A program made the position numbers and the translations under genes. Positions 28,390 through 41,445 of a stretch of DNA of 64,000 nucleotides are shown here, one piece after another. The DNA is from Puffinus mauretanicus. Its lineage: Eukaryota; Chordata; Aves; Procellariiformes; Procellariidae. How positions within the stretch are numbered: the stretch's first letter is position 1; each line of letters starts with the position of its first letter. The stretch spans positions 6,200,001-6,264,000 of the forward strand of contig JAJKFH010001865.1 in the NCBI GenBank assembly GCA_023333565.1, written 5' to 3'. The notes beneath the pieces are model-generated. The model was not told the DNA's origin. It searched no databases and saw nothing but the letters and a program-made list of their open reading frames with translations.

Positions 28390-28500
28390 TCAGCCAGCTG
28401 GCAAAGCCCTCAAACTCTGTGTGCCCCAGTTTACCTACCCATAAATTGGGTTTTAATAACACTGTTCTACTGCACAGAATGAGACCTCGTGAATTAGCAT
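28390..28500 (-). repeat. MIR-like ancient interspersed repeat, reverse orientation
   Basis: On the plus strand the blocks CTCTGTGTGCCCCAGTTTACC, CCCATAAATTGGG, TTTTAATAACA and then a CAGAATGAGACC region follow the reverse-complement MIR pattern (…tctgtgcctcagtttccccatctgtaaaatggggataataata…) in the right order and spacing. This is the clearest MIR match in the window. The boundaries are approximate. Confidence 0.65.
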
Positions 28501-28525
28501 GCGTAATGTGGAGGGAAATAAATGA

Positions 28526-28556
28526 TAAATCATTACTTAGACTAAGTAATGATTTA
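28526..28556. repeat. 31-bp near-perfect palindrome, 15-bp arms, 1-nt spacer
   Basis: The arm TAAATCATTACTTAG at 28526-28540 is exactly complementary to CTAAGTAATGATTTA at 28542-28556, with a single A between them. Just downstream, ACTAAG recurs (about 28568-28588: AAGACTAAGTAAGACTAAG), giving a small cluster of related heptamers. Such a structure can extrude as a cruciform and often arises by templated mutation. Confidence 0.9.
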
Positions 28557-28636
28557 ATTACTTAAAGACTAAGTAAGACTAAGACTATTATTCTGAATGT
28601 GTACAGTGATAATAACTTGCTTTTACATACTAGTAA

Positions 28637-28686
28637 AATCATGAGATCATAGGAATAAATTCAGATTAGCACATGTCAGAGGGTCA
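28637..28686 (-). repeat. Possible degraded CR1 3' end, reverse orientation
   Basis: The phrase GAGATCATAGGAATAAATTCAG followed by TCAGAGGGTCAC resembles the reverse complement of a CR1 3' end (…aatcatagaatcataggat…ttaggttggaagggacctcaggaggtc…). It is much diverged and short, so the call is tentative. Confidence 0.35.
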
Positions 28687-31600
28687 CAGAAGACTAGATA
28701 AGGTGACATTCTGGCTTAATCTTCTAAAATGCATTTTTGCATAGCAAAATCTGTTTTAGAAGTGTTGTATAAAAAAATTGAATGTATTTCTTTCCAGATT
28801 ATGGAAAGTCCTGGTAAAAACAACTTTACCTGAAAAATAGTAATAATTTCAAATATCAATTATTCATATTTTTCAATATAGCTCAGAAAACTCAATAAAA
28901 TTTGAAGCATAGAATTAAACACTCACAACAAGGCTATGAAAAGGGGAATGTTTTCTTTCTTTAAATTATGTAAAGAATCAGTTAAGCTATCTGTCTTTAA
29001 TTTACTACCAATTCTTCAGAAGAATATAAATTCAAAGGTCTTTCCTCATTAGTGTACAGAACACTTTCCTTCAAAAACTGCGTTGACATGGTGCAACACA
29101 GCCACATGATCACAAGCAGGACTTTGGTGTAAATTCCTCCTGGTATAAAAAGGTGATGTGATTTGGAGAGAAAGGAAGTAACCTCATAACGAGAGAACGT
29201 ACCGTTCAGCGGGGCAGCATTTTGGCCAGACATTCTTGTGCAACACAGTTGCAGATCCAATAATAAAACCACATACTGGATTAAAGAAATTATTGGGATT
29301 TCAGCAAAGGACTACAGCCTTGTGAAAAAGGCTGCAATAGTGGTCTAACATTCAAATAAAGTGTTGTTGAAGACGCCCTGCCTTTCAGTCAGAGGGGAAG
29401 ATTAAGAAGATGCCCTTCTCCTACTCATTTGGGAGGTGGACGTGGATCAGTAACTAGCCCACTGCGGCAATACCAAAGTGTGTATTGCTAATGAGGGGAC
29501 TAAAAAGTCCTGTTTGATTCCGAGTGGTCATCTGTCATAACAATGAAGCACCGCTCCAGTGTATATATATGCATATTTATATCCTCACTTACACACCTGT
29601 AAGCCTGTCCACACTTGCAATTACATTCAGGGCAAGAGTTTAACACTTCCTCGGCTCTCTGGAGTTAAATGATAAACTGGGTAGTCAGAATGAGATTTTG
29701 TTTTGTTCAAAGACACAGAAAAGTAGCCATCACTGCCCTCTGTTCTTCCCACTTCCAGACATCTGGGACACTTACATGCACGCAAATATTTTATTTATGA
29801 CCAAGTCCATCACAGGAGGTATAGCAGTAGCAATCTAGGGTCTTTGGTCATGGTCCAGTTGAGCTAAGAACAGTTCCAAACATGAACAAAATGGTCTCTC
29901 TCCCTGAAGAATTGCACTTTAATTAAATGTATGTTTCTCATTAAGGTTCTGCTTGATATTTTGATTTCCTTTTCTGCTTAAGGAACAAATCTTTGTTTAG
30001 CCATGTTTAATTACCAAGAAATCAAGTCATCATCTTAAAACACTACTACTTTTATTGAATAAGGCACTGTATAGCTTTTTCTGATATTGACATTTCCCCC
30101 CATCTATCAGATTTATAAAATTTCTATTCAACAAACAAGATGGAAACTAAGAATGCATCGATGATGGCATTTGCTCCCCTCCCCCGTCCCCCCCCCAAAA
30201 AAAATCAGAAAACAACTAGTAACATTTTCCACAACAGAAGTAGTAGTATTATTTCAGGTCTACCAGACATAGATGAACTCCTACTTTAAACCCTATGATG
30301 CAGGAGCGATATTGTGAAGTTCATTTCCAATCTGACAAGAAGTCTCGCTCTGACTTGAACCTAGAAGTTCTGTTGCCACTGTTCTTTTGTGTACATTAGA
30401 GAGGGATTTATTAGGGTAGGGAGAAGAGATTTAGTTATAGTCCTTGCCATGGAGTAACTTTGACCACAACACAAAAAAGTTATACCACAGTATACTAATG
30501 TAACAGCTTTTTTCTTTTTTTTTTAATAGGATAAGAAGTGTCTAGGAGGAAGATGGAATATGTGAGCTGAAAAAACAAAACCAATATGTAGTACAGAACA
30601 AATGGAAGCAATACTACACAGAACAGATAAGAGAGAGCAAAAAAGAGACACATAATTCCAAGGCAAATACAAATGCCCCACATAAAAAGGTTATAAAAGC
30701 AAAAGAAAGAACAAGCAACAAAAGAAAACAGTGAGAACAACCACACTCTATTCAGAGATTGGGAAAATCAACAAACAAAAGAAAGCTGGCATGGATTTAT
30801 AATACAGTAAAATAATTCTTACTGCTTTGAAAGAAGTATTTTTGCATCTACAGAAATACAAAATGTCAGAAGAAATGTATAACAATCAAGAATACACTGT
30901 ATATTGGTTTGATATAAAAAACGTTATCAGCAAATGAATGACATGTCTGAGCAGTAGTTTGTTGACAAGTGTTTAAACTTAAAATAATGTTTGTCAGATA
31001 CTCTGGGAGGGTTTGGGGAAGGTAATCTAAACAACTTTTGATATTCATTTTGATAATTTGCCAGCAAGATGTGAAATATATCAAACTACAACTGAAATAC
31101 ACTGATCTGAAAATACTAAAAGAATGGGTCATCACCCTGCATACAAACCAACAGGGGGAAAACTGTCAAATTCTCTTATTTCCTTTCATCCTCTTCCCCG
31201 ATTCTATTCTAGAGAAAAGATAGAATAAAGAAGATCTAAATCAATTACATGGACATTTGATCAATGACATAAGAAACCACTTTGTTTTTTTGAGCAACTA
31301 AGGGGTTCTTGGAAAATATGAGAAAAATAAAACAATAAAAAAACCCTAAGTGTGCCAGAAAACTATTTCTCCAGGAGGAGATCATACACAACTAACATTT
31401 ATAGTTAATAAAACTGTGTTCCATTGGAACTGTATTGTAGTTCATAATAAGCACACAACAGTAGTTGTAAAAGAGATTTACAGAGCAGAATTACATCACT
31501 TAAAGGTTGTTGCTGAAAAACATTCTGGACACACTACTGATACAGTCAGTAATGGCTGCAGTGGATCTCTCCTGCCATATTCGTAGCAAAGGTTTGTCTA

Positions 31601-33342
31601 TGTTTAAGGAACAAAATAAACTATATGTTGCAATGACTAACACTTCAAAACAAAACAGATTTTCTTTTTTCAAAGAACATTCTTCCCTCATTAGAAAAAT
31701 AGGGAAAGTGAAGTAAAAATATATCTGCTATTAATCAGTGCTCGCCAAATAAGGCAATTATCAAATACTTCATGACTCTTAGCAGAGCTTGCTTGAACAA
31801 CAAAGATACATTAAATTTTCTTTTTTGTTGTTTGATTTGAAGTTCAGCAATTGTATAAGCAATTTAAGTCAAACTACAGACATTTTTATAACAGTTAAGT
31901 CTGTTTTTTTCTTATATAATGTGCTACTAATGAAAATAGGAAATTTATGGCAACTATGAATGATGCTTGGACCAGGCTGTTAGTTTACTGGCTTGCAAAT
32001 AACAGACTTATAAAATGCAATTTCCATATTTTTTTTTCACCATATATTAATAGTGATCTAGCTAAGTTTTCAGAAAGAGCTTTAAAATTTGTCTCTAAAA
32101 TAATAAATGGTAGCTAAATGATTTCAGGTATTAAAAATTGTCGTGTATAATGGTGTGCTCCAATGCCACTTGCTTTCAACAGACACTCACTTTTACTTCA
32201 TCATAAAGCAGATTAGGCCATTCTAGTATACAATTAAGAAAGAATCCATTTCTAATCTTCCACTCAGAGTGCTACCAAGGATGGTAAAACATACTGTAGT
32301 TCAAAGGGCATAGATCTTTTCAGAAATATTTAGAGATCCAATGTTATAGAAATAATCAAAAAGTATCTACGATCTTCCAAGAAGTATCTCAAGAGAACCA
32401 GGTGTTCACAATAGTAATTACAGCATCTTGTAAACATGGAGGGCAAAATCACCACCAAAAGCAGAGTAACAGTAAGCATTTAAATCTCAAGTTACTCCAG
32501 ATGGACCTTTTCCTGTGTTATGCCATATTTCGCCAAACATGAAGGATCGGCTTTCTAACACAGGTATGTTTATTTTGATTTAAACCTGTCCATGGAACTT
32601 TGGACTTCAAAAGAAAGAAGCATTCTCTCACAGGAAAAAAAATGCTTAAATTCAAGATTTGAAGAGAAATGGGAAAAGATCTGTTGAAGCATATTGCCAG
32701 GATGAACAGATATAGAATATACAACTCTGATACAGACATTAACTTCCACAAATATTTTTACCAAAGAATTATTAAAACCTACTCTAATAGATATTTTTAG
32801 AGAGATAAGAAAAACACCTTTTACATACATTTATGCAAAACTATATTACTGCATGTTTGCCAAAAACCAACAACCCCATATAGAAAAAAAATTCAAAAAA
32901 AAAAAATTTGTATTTCATTGTCCAAAATTATGAATATGTAAATCTGCAAGAACTGCACTGAACATTCCCAGAAACAATAGACATGAACCAGTATGCACTT
33001 CTTTTTTGTTAAGCCTTTAAGAGACACATCATTACCTACAGGAAGTTATCCTAAAGAGTTCTCCATTATCATTCTCATTTTCCTGATTACATTCTCTCCC
33101 CCAGCTGATTTGGTTCATAGTTGTTTTCAGCCTTCTAAAACTGGCTACTCTGAAAGCATATATTTACATTTAAAGTGGTGTATTTAGTTTTTGGGCTTAG
33201 CTTCATACTGGTTTTGTGCTATTACCTAACCGGTGTTCAGTGTGTCTGTAAAGTAACTATATATATATAGCTATATGTAACTATCTCTCTCTCTCATACT
33301 AAACGATGCTTGACCTACATTCCTACTGCTCTGATACCACAA
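28687..33342. other. Non-coding DNA, no gene recognised
   Basis: AT-rich sequence with short chance frames only. Simple sequence includes a C/A run at about 30181-30207, T-rich tracts around 30510-30525, and a TA run followed by a TC run at about 33258-33297. Nothing resembling an exon, promoter or RNA gene was seen. Confidence 0.55.
33257..33297. repeat. Microsatellite (TA)n then (TC)n
   Basis: A short TA run (ACTATATATATATAG) is followed by CTATATG and then a TC run (CTATCTCTCTCTCTC). It is a compound dinucleotide repeat with no coding context. Confidence 0.85.
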
Positions 33343-33400
33343 GAGTCACAGATTGCAAGAATAACTGAAGTTAGAAGGTACCTGCGGAGGTCAACAATAT
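33343..33400 (-). repeat. Degraded CR1 3' fragment, reverse orientation
   Basis: The plus strand reads GAGTCACAGATTGCAAG, then GAAGTTAGAAGGTACCTGC, then GGAGGTCAAC. This follows the reverse complement of the CR1 3' UTR (…atcacagaatc…aggttggaagggacctgcggaggtca…) in the correct order. It is an old 5'-truncated copy unrelated in age to the large CR1 at 49.6-52.7 kb. The limits are approximate. Confidence 0.5.
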
Positions 33401-36400
33401 GCAAGAAACTAATGGAGAACATGTGCACACAGACACACCTCAAGAAGCCAGAAAACCCCAAAGAAGTGATCATACCAGTGATGCCTGTGAATCTGAACCA
33501 GCATGAGCCTGCTTAAAATTTCTCAAAAGTGCAAATTCTTCGTTGTTTAGAAATACAGCTAAGATGAAAGATTTTCAGTAGTAGCTAGTAATGATCAAAG
33601 CTTAAGGGGAAGACAGTCAGTTCATTAACTATCACTTCCAAAAAAGTAAACTCATATTTCTGGTCCTCAGAGAAGTTCACTAAAAAAATTACAAGGATAA
33701 ATGTGGGACGCCAATCTACACACTCATGGAAAACCAGCAATCACAGGGAGAAATTCCTGATCTAAATATGAGCACCTACTGAATATTTTGATGATGAGAG
33801 AGTGCCTTGAACTCCATAAATGGAGAAGCACTGTACTGAAATAGTTTGCATGCATGTAAGAGATGTGCGCCAATTAAAAGGAAAAACACCTCTGTATATC
33901 ACAACAACTATAACAAAAAAAAAAAGGAGGGGGGGATCAATACCTTCACAAAAAAAACCACAAAAATTTAATGATTCAGAGAGTAAATGAAGATTTTTTT
34001 AATCATAAAACATCAATGCATTAGATGTAACTCATCTCACCAATTCTCTTGTTAAAAGAAGGCTGAAAACTCTCACCTACGACCAAATGTTTCCAGAACT
34101 TGACTGGGGGGGATAGAGGGGAGGAGAAGGAAAGCGTGAGCACACATTCAAACTCCATCTCCTGCTACACAGGGATAGAGATATAAATTTAGGCCATCAC
34201 AGAGACGCAGTGGGAAACATTAGAGTTTTAAAAATATGCTAAAGGTCAATCCATTCAAGAAATTTATGGAAAATTTGATAATACTGAACTGCCCCAACCA
34301 ATCCCTCACGTTCGGGTCAAATTTCAATTATTGAGAGACCTTTATGTCAGGGGAAAATAATTCCCAGTATTGGTAGCGTATGCCCTGTCGACATAAATCA
34401 CAAAAACTGGATATAGATGCATCCATCTGCACTTCTCAGGCCTGCTATTAGAAATCTTTGCATGTACCTTACTCTACTTACACAGCTTAAGGAATGTCCT
34501 TGATCCTCCTGCCTGACCACGTTAGTTTTACTTGCCCTCTGAACATTTGACCGAAGATTGTACAATTCTGTTCTGCAGAATCTCTTACTTCTCTCTAATG
34601 GAATTAGGAAAGCTTTTCTTCAGGTCTGTAAGTGGACTATTTTTCAGACAGAGATATTTAGCCTTCCTTATAATATAATGTGCATAAAGCTTAATGACAA
34701 GAAACGTTCTTGCTTTGTCTTCCTATTTGCTCCCAGGTCCTGCACAGCTTTACTTCATGAAGGAATGGGAAAAGATGGATACAGAAATTCATGCAGAGGT
34801 TTGGTACATATAACATGTAATAAAATCAGATGTATAGAAGAATTACTAGAGATATAGACAGTTTTTTCTAATTTATGCTTAGTGTTCAATATGCCTTAAT
34901 CAAAAGTATTAGAAACATACCCCAGGAAATACACAGTATCAGCATGTGACAATGCCTTGATTATCACACCTGACTAAAGAGTACATGCTGCACATTGGAG
35001 GGATCGTAAAGAGAGGCAGATTAATCTTCTGCATAAAGCAAAGCAGCCTGCAGGTTGCATCACATGCCAAAAAAGCCACCTGAACAATGAGAGCAGTCAC
35101 AGGGCTGCTATGCCACTTTTCTTTGAGTCATGCCTTACACCACAGACATGAGAAGTCCCATCCCTGCTCTCTTTAGGGGTATCTTTTAACAGTGAAGTGG
35201 AGGTCTCCTGGCTGCGGTACTTGCTTTCACTCTAATGTCAGCTGGTGAAGGAATGTGAAGCAGCAGCAGCCGGGGAGAACGAGAGCTATAGCCTACGCGA
35301 CTGACCTTTCGGGTAAGTCTTCGACAAGAGCCATCACGTTACTTAAGGGAAATACTGGTGGTGTTCTGGTATGAAAATGTACAAAGAGCTTCCACCATAA
35401 ATGTCAATTAGAAAATCACATCTGTCACATTTGTGTCCATTTTTACTCCCATTTATAGATAAATTTAATGACTAACATCAAAGAAAGGAAATACACTCAT
35501 CACAAATTTTGCAGCAGAGAAAGGCTGCATTAGAGAAAAAAAACACATTCCCATTAGAATCATAATTACAATAAAGGAAATACTAAGGACATCACCTATT
35601 AAAATCTGAACATTCTTGATGCATAGCAAATGGCAATTGATCATTGCAACATGCTGCTTCTCAGCAACGTTCAGAATTTCTGCCTGATATTCATAAAAAC
35701 CCCATGTTGCCCTGCAACATGTGATACTGTAAGGTTTCCCTTTAAAACTTTTAGCTGAAATAATAGATGCAAAAGATCCAGAGAAAATTTGCAGCGTTGC
35801 ACAGTCCCCTGCAGTCCAAAGTTTAACACTAAATAACAGAGACAGCAGAAACTTAGAGGAAACATACGCAATGGCTGCAGATATTCTTTATCATCCCTTG
35901 CAGGCCAAAGTGCAAAATTACCTCTTAACGTTAACTGATTTGTACAGTTCAAATCTAAAACTACATGCCACAGCCTAACTTTGGCTGCATAAAACAAAAA
36001 GATACCGAACAATCTGAATAAGTCAGGCTTGCACACTACAGTGCAGTAGTTCCTTAAACATGTTAAAAGGAAGATGCAGCTAACTTTCTTACCTGCTAAG
36101 AACAGCAAACATCATAGTTTGTCGGTGAAAGCTTATCTTTGATGGGATTTTCCTACTTCATTAAATAATCTTATTTATGTATGGTTTATCCAAACAAATT
36201 CCTACAAACAAATCCAGCCCTGAGGAGCAGTGCTGGAGCTGTCAGTCCTGTTCAGCAGTCAGTGTTACAATCTGCAGGAGAGCAGAGTTCCAGGCTAGTT
36301 CAAGACTGCCTGAATTTTCTCAGACTGAAGCCTGAAGGCTTCAGACATTTCTTCCCTTCTATCCCAGTTGACAGCCAAAGGTGGATGACAATGGTGGGGA

Positions 36401-39400
36401 TGTCTGAAGCACTACGTTTCTTTATTGTGATAAGAAATATCATTCTTGATTGTTGTTTGTCCGATGTATCTTCTAGTTGGGAAATACAAATATTGTATAA
36501 CCAAAGTGGCGTTCATCAAAAGCTCTAGACCGGCCTTTCAAGGTATGAACTCTGTAGTTTATGTACAGAGACTGATTAGTCTTTTATCAGCACGATGTGA
36601 CAAAGCACAGAATATTCATAAGGAGTTCTTTATCTAGGTGAAGAAAAATAAAATTCTATTTCAGCTTGACATGGATAGAGAATTGCATAGAAACTGTTTT
36701 TTCCGCTGGAGTGATCTGCTGTAGGAGTTAGCCATATGCTTTAAATGTGACTGACATGTCTCTGAATTTAATGTGTCACCTGCTGAGTTCAGGATCTCCT
36801 GTCTATCTCTCAATGTGTAAAAAATGAATTGCTTCAAAATGATTTATTGCAAGCAAAATAGAATGTGAAAACAACAATAGAAACAGTGCTGTAAAGGCAT
36901 CCTACATTTAATAGCACTATTTGATGAGTAAATTATTTCACAAATATAATCAAACATTCTTATTGTGAAACTTTCAGCCTTGATAAAGCACAGTCTAGTA
37001 TCTGGCTTCCTGATTCATTAAGAGCTAATGTCATTAAGAACATGGAGAAATGTAGCATTAACTCCCCGGTTCCATTACAGCTTGTAACTCCGTGCAGAGA
37101 ATACAGGGTTATAACTTCACTACCAATCTGTGGAATTAATCTCTCCACTTTTATCTTTTGTGCTTTTTCTTCCTCTCCTGTGAAGTAGATCTACAGAAGC
37201 ATCTTTAATAAAGGATTTTCATTTTCTATTTCTTTCTACAAATGGGTGGCTTGCTTTATAAATTTCATCTGTGTACATGTTAGCAAAGGCTTGATACGTA
37301 GAACTATTTTCAAAATATCACGGGTTACCCTTCAAAAATGTTAAAAATGTAATAGATTTATATTAATTTTTAATATTTTTAATATTTTAACGTTAGAAAG
37401 ATTAACATAAATGTTAAAAATTAGTGATAAATACTGGAGGTAAAAGCTCCAACTCATCAAGAAGTTTAAACATAAATATAATTGAGCATGTGAATAGTTT
37501 TAATACATAAACAGGACTACTATGCTTAAAAGCAAGCTTAAAAGAAAATACATCACATTGCATATTGAATCACAGCTTCTAAAGGCAGCAATCCAGTAAA
37601 CTTCCATAAAGTATATTTCATGTCCTTTAAAAACAAAGCGTAAATGCTTACCTCCCTTTCTAGACTGCATCCATGTCATCCACACCAATGTTATTTGCCA
37701 GAGCCATTCCTAGAGCACGAACAGAAGATACTCAAATAAAACTACTGGCTTTGTTTCTTGTCAAGCATCTCGCCAAAAACACTATCAGTAATGAAAACAA
37801 GTGCTACATATTATTAGGTGTTCCTTGGCTGCCAACATAAACCTGTTCGGTTATTTTTTCTGAGGTCAAGTAGCTCTTTGATCACTAGGTTGTTAAATGA
37901 CTCAAGCTTATAGCCAGCATTGCCACTGGACACCCCACCCTTCCCATCGGGTGCCTGCTGTCCCGTATTTGGGATTAGAATCTCTAAGATCAGCAAAATG
38001 TTGTTGGGCCTATAAGAAATCCTGAGAGTTACACACAAGCAAACGGAAATGAGAATAAAGTGTTGAGTTGTTTGGGTTTTTTTTTTTCTTCTAGTAATTA
38101 CCAATGCTTACTTTTTATTTTCTTTTAGTAATTACTAATGATGGGGGGACACAAGCACTTCCTCTGTGTAAGGCTGATTTTGCCTGAAATGGTTTGTTGC
38201 CGTTTGGTTTTACAAGAAACTGAAGTAGTGAATATGAATGACAGTAGTAGCTTGCCAAGTCATGGTAGGTTATTTTAAACATTGACAAGATCCACCTTCT
38301 TGCCAGCACTTAAATTTATCCACTGCCTTTCAACATATATTTTTCCCTGTTTTGTGAATGTTACCACACTATTCTACCCGCAGAGGAATTCTGACATTTT
38401 AATGACTATTAGTCACAAAAACAAGACTGGAAAGTTGGGAGGGAGAGGTAAGGATCTACTTTCTGCAGTATTTCTCTCTTTTTTTAAATATGTGCAGAAG
38501 TTAGGAGGGAGCCAGCTGCGGGTTTTTCTTGCTTGCTTGTTTGTGATATTCATGAAACTAATAACTCCTGTGGATAAATAGGTATTGCTTATGCCACCAG
38601 TATTAGTCAGGGCTTCGAAGTGCAATTGGAATCACTTTGCGATACATGGTGCATAGCGATTGTCAAAGTTTACTCTAGAAGACTTCCAATACAGACAAAT
38701 CTTGGAAAGAAAAATGCAAACAAACCCAGAACAACAGACCAGTGAAGTGATTTGCCCATAGTTATGCATAAGGTTACTTGCAGACTTGACCATTCAGTGT
38801 TGAACTGAAAGTTAACTGGTTTTGCCGGACCTTAGGTACTACCCAGAGTAGTCTGCCCAGTCACAGACTATTCGTAACCATGAGAGGTACGTTCCTTAGT
38901 AGAAGTATATGCTTAAAGGTACCGCCGATTTACAACCACATTTCTACGTAACACAGAAAGGAAGTGCTCAGCATAACCAAGAACAGGTATTGGACAACAT
39001 GCGGCCGATTTGCATGCAACTCCAAAGTTAACTTCAGGAACAAGCTGTTCATAGCTCACTGGTGGGGATTTTCCTTTCACTTTTATACCTTGAAGGAGAA
39101 AGACTGCTCCCCTTCTCTCCCTATTTGAGATTGTGAAGGAATTCCTTAGCAGAATGACAATACGACATTTGCGATGCTGAATGTATTCTATTAAAGGTAC
39201 AAAGAAGTCTATTGTCATGTTTGATAAAACATGAAACAAACTCATTGGATTTATGAATATTATTCTTTTATTTTTATTATGTATAGGTCACCATGTTGCT
39301 CTGAGAATAAAGAACACACGCTCTGCAATCTGGTTTGGATGCGTGACCTGTGATTGCTCAATCCCTTTTCCCCTCCTACTTGAGTACTACCAAGAAGAAA

Positions 39401-40965
39401 GGTTACAGTTTGGGAACAGAGCTTTCTGCTTCCTGCACCCAGCTTCAGCTGCTGGCAGTGTAGACATGATGCTCACTCTAAAATCCTAAGCTTAATATTC
39501 AAAGGTAAATTTAACACATAAAACCCAGAAAAGGTGAAGTTTGGGAGTGAATTTCACCTTCTCTCATTAAAAAAGAGAAGGACTGAAAAAAAGTACAGAG
39601 GATTTTTTTCCAAGCACTAGTATAATACACACAGTATCAAACCTCTATTAAAAAAAAAAAAAAAGAAAAAGAAAAAAGGCTTGGCTCTCCAGTGAGCGCT
39701 CCAGCATTGCATGCACACAGCAGCAGTGGCTATCCCATGCATACCACTGGCTCATGAGTTATGGCAAAATGACTGACAGTATGATCTGTGCCACATTGGT
39801 TAGTGGCAATGTCTGTACATGTCATTGCTGAGTCACATGAAGAATGCATAGACAGCTATCGACAGCACTATTGTACTAAAACAAATACTTTTATAGCTGA
39901 GCTGCTTCCTCAAATATAGGAATTACAGATTAAATACAGGATTTGAAATCAGGTTTTTAGCTTGAAAAGTATATAGTTGTTCCTTTTCCAGCTTCTGCTC
40001 TATGGGTAAGACTCCAGAGCCCATGATTACAGTTAAGTTCTTCACAGTAACTGTAGTTTTGCAATTTCACTTCTTTGCTGCATTATACCTGGCTCTGAAG
40101 TCAAAACCTTTCATTTTGCTCTATTCTTTTTTAACCACTTCAACAAAAAGGAAATTTAAAAAATTAAAATTATATCTATATTGCCCTTAGAGGAGACTTT
40201 GATGGTCTGGACAGATAAGTCTTTTGCTTACCACTGAGAGGGGACAACATGCTATATCACGGGTATCAAAGCACCAAAGTTTTAAAGGTCTGAAATAATT
40301 TCTGTGTTCATTTTTAACTTTCATCACTAACGAGGTTGTGAGCAGCACTTTCAGCTCATGAAAGTCTTGAAAATACATTGAACGTCACAGCAAATTACCA
40401 GTAAGAGATTCTATGGTTTTTAATAATTATCGATAAAGCCCCAAAGAAATGTATTATTCTGTGTATGTTTATCAACAATCTTAGAAAGAACTGTAATGTC
40501 CAAGTCAGATACAACTTCTTCACAAGATCTCTAACACAAAACTATTTTAAACAACAATAAAGACATCTATTTTCTACAGGTACTTAAGAAGAAGCTTTGT
40601 TAGATATAAAAATGCGAAGACATATAGAAATAGGTGGACAGTAGAGATCCATCCACCCACCCGTCTATCAATGGGTAAACAAACAGGTAGGTGTACTCCA
40701 CACGAAAATAACATTCTCCAGAACTGAACAGTCAGATTCTGGGATTGCAATCAGATACATGATGAGGGAAAGAAAATTTTGTCTCCTAATATTAAAAAAA
40801 TGGGTACCAGAGCTAGAATAATTACAGTTACATATTTTCCAGGCATACAAGTCAAGAAAGGGGTTTCCCACCTTTGCTTTGTGGAAAGGCTGCCAGTTTA
40901 ACTATTAATGCATTTTTGAGAAAGGGAAGAGAAAAAGCGCATAAAATTATCTCTTACATCTCCCT
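33401..40965. other. Non-coding DNA, no gene recognised
   Basis: No supported gene. The longest frame (minus strand, 35671-36108, 145 codons) and its neighbour at 36181-36528 have no domain, signal or splice context I recognise. The stretch 37340-37430 is extremely AT-rich with repeated TTTTTAATATT. An A-rich tract with GAAAAAG lies at about 39650-39677. A MIR-like fragment is listed separately. Confidence 0.5.
38735..38810 (+). repeat. Possible MIR/L2-like fragment
   Basis: AGTGAAGTGATTTGCCCATAG, then TTATGCATAAGGTTACTTGCAGA, matches the MIR/L2 phrase …gttaagtgacttgcccaaggtcacacagc… in order, with substitutions. Only this core is recognisable. Confidence 0.45.
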
Positions 40966-41445
40966 GACAACGTGCTCAACGCCAGTGCCTGTCCCACCTT
41001 CCTTGCTGGGGGAAGTTGTCTCAGTTCAGCGTGCCAGGGAGCAGCCAGAGCTGCACAGCTCACTGCGGGAAGGGGAGCCTGGGGCAGAGGGCATCCCGTG
41101 CCTGGCAGGGCAGGGGCCACTTCGGCCAGGGTGCGTCCCACAGCACCCAAGCAAGGCAAGCAGCGCAGCCCTGAAGATGGTGGCCAAGTCCAACCAAGAG
41201 TCCAGATCATAAGGCAATATCATAGTGATGAGGCAGGTCTGCAGTCAAGACAGAACATCAGCCCACAGGACGAGCTCTGGCCCAAGGGGTGGACCAGCAC
41301 TAACAGGGCACAGCTCAGGAAGGAACCAACAGCCCCAGGCTGAGCTTAAGGAGAGCTCAGAGGGCTGTGGGTGCAGGGAGACCCAGGTGAGGTTGGTCAG
41401 GGCCATTAAGGCTCATTAGTGCACTCAGGGCCTCAACACAGGGCT
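40966..41445. other. GC-rich patch, unclassified
   Basis: About 480 bases are clearly more GC-rich than their surroundings and contain several CpGs (for example in ACTTCGGCCAGG and GTGCGTCCC). Overlapping frames occur on both strands (up to 123 codons), as expected from fewer AT-rich stops, and none resembles a known protein. The second half (from about 41175) has a rhythm of CAAGAGTCCAG / CAGTCAAGACAG phrases that suggests a repeat rather than a gene. It could be an old LTR or retroelement piece, or a small CpG island; I cannot decide. Confidence 0.35.

Noticed and set aside
35671..36108. 145-codon minus-strand frame, and the 115-codon plus frame at 36181-36528
   Set aside because: Cys/Leu/Phe-rich composition without recognisable domain, no splice context, and no homologue recalled. 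Lengths are within chance for 64 kb of six-frame sequence.
40947..41343. Overlapping frames on both strands in the GC-rich patch
   Set aside because: High GC lowers stop density on all frames. The translations are Pro/Ala/Arg/Ser-rich low-information sequence.
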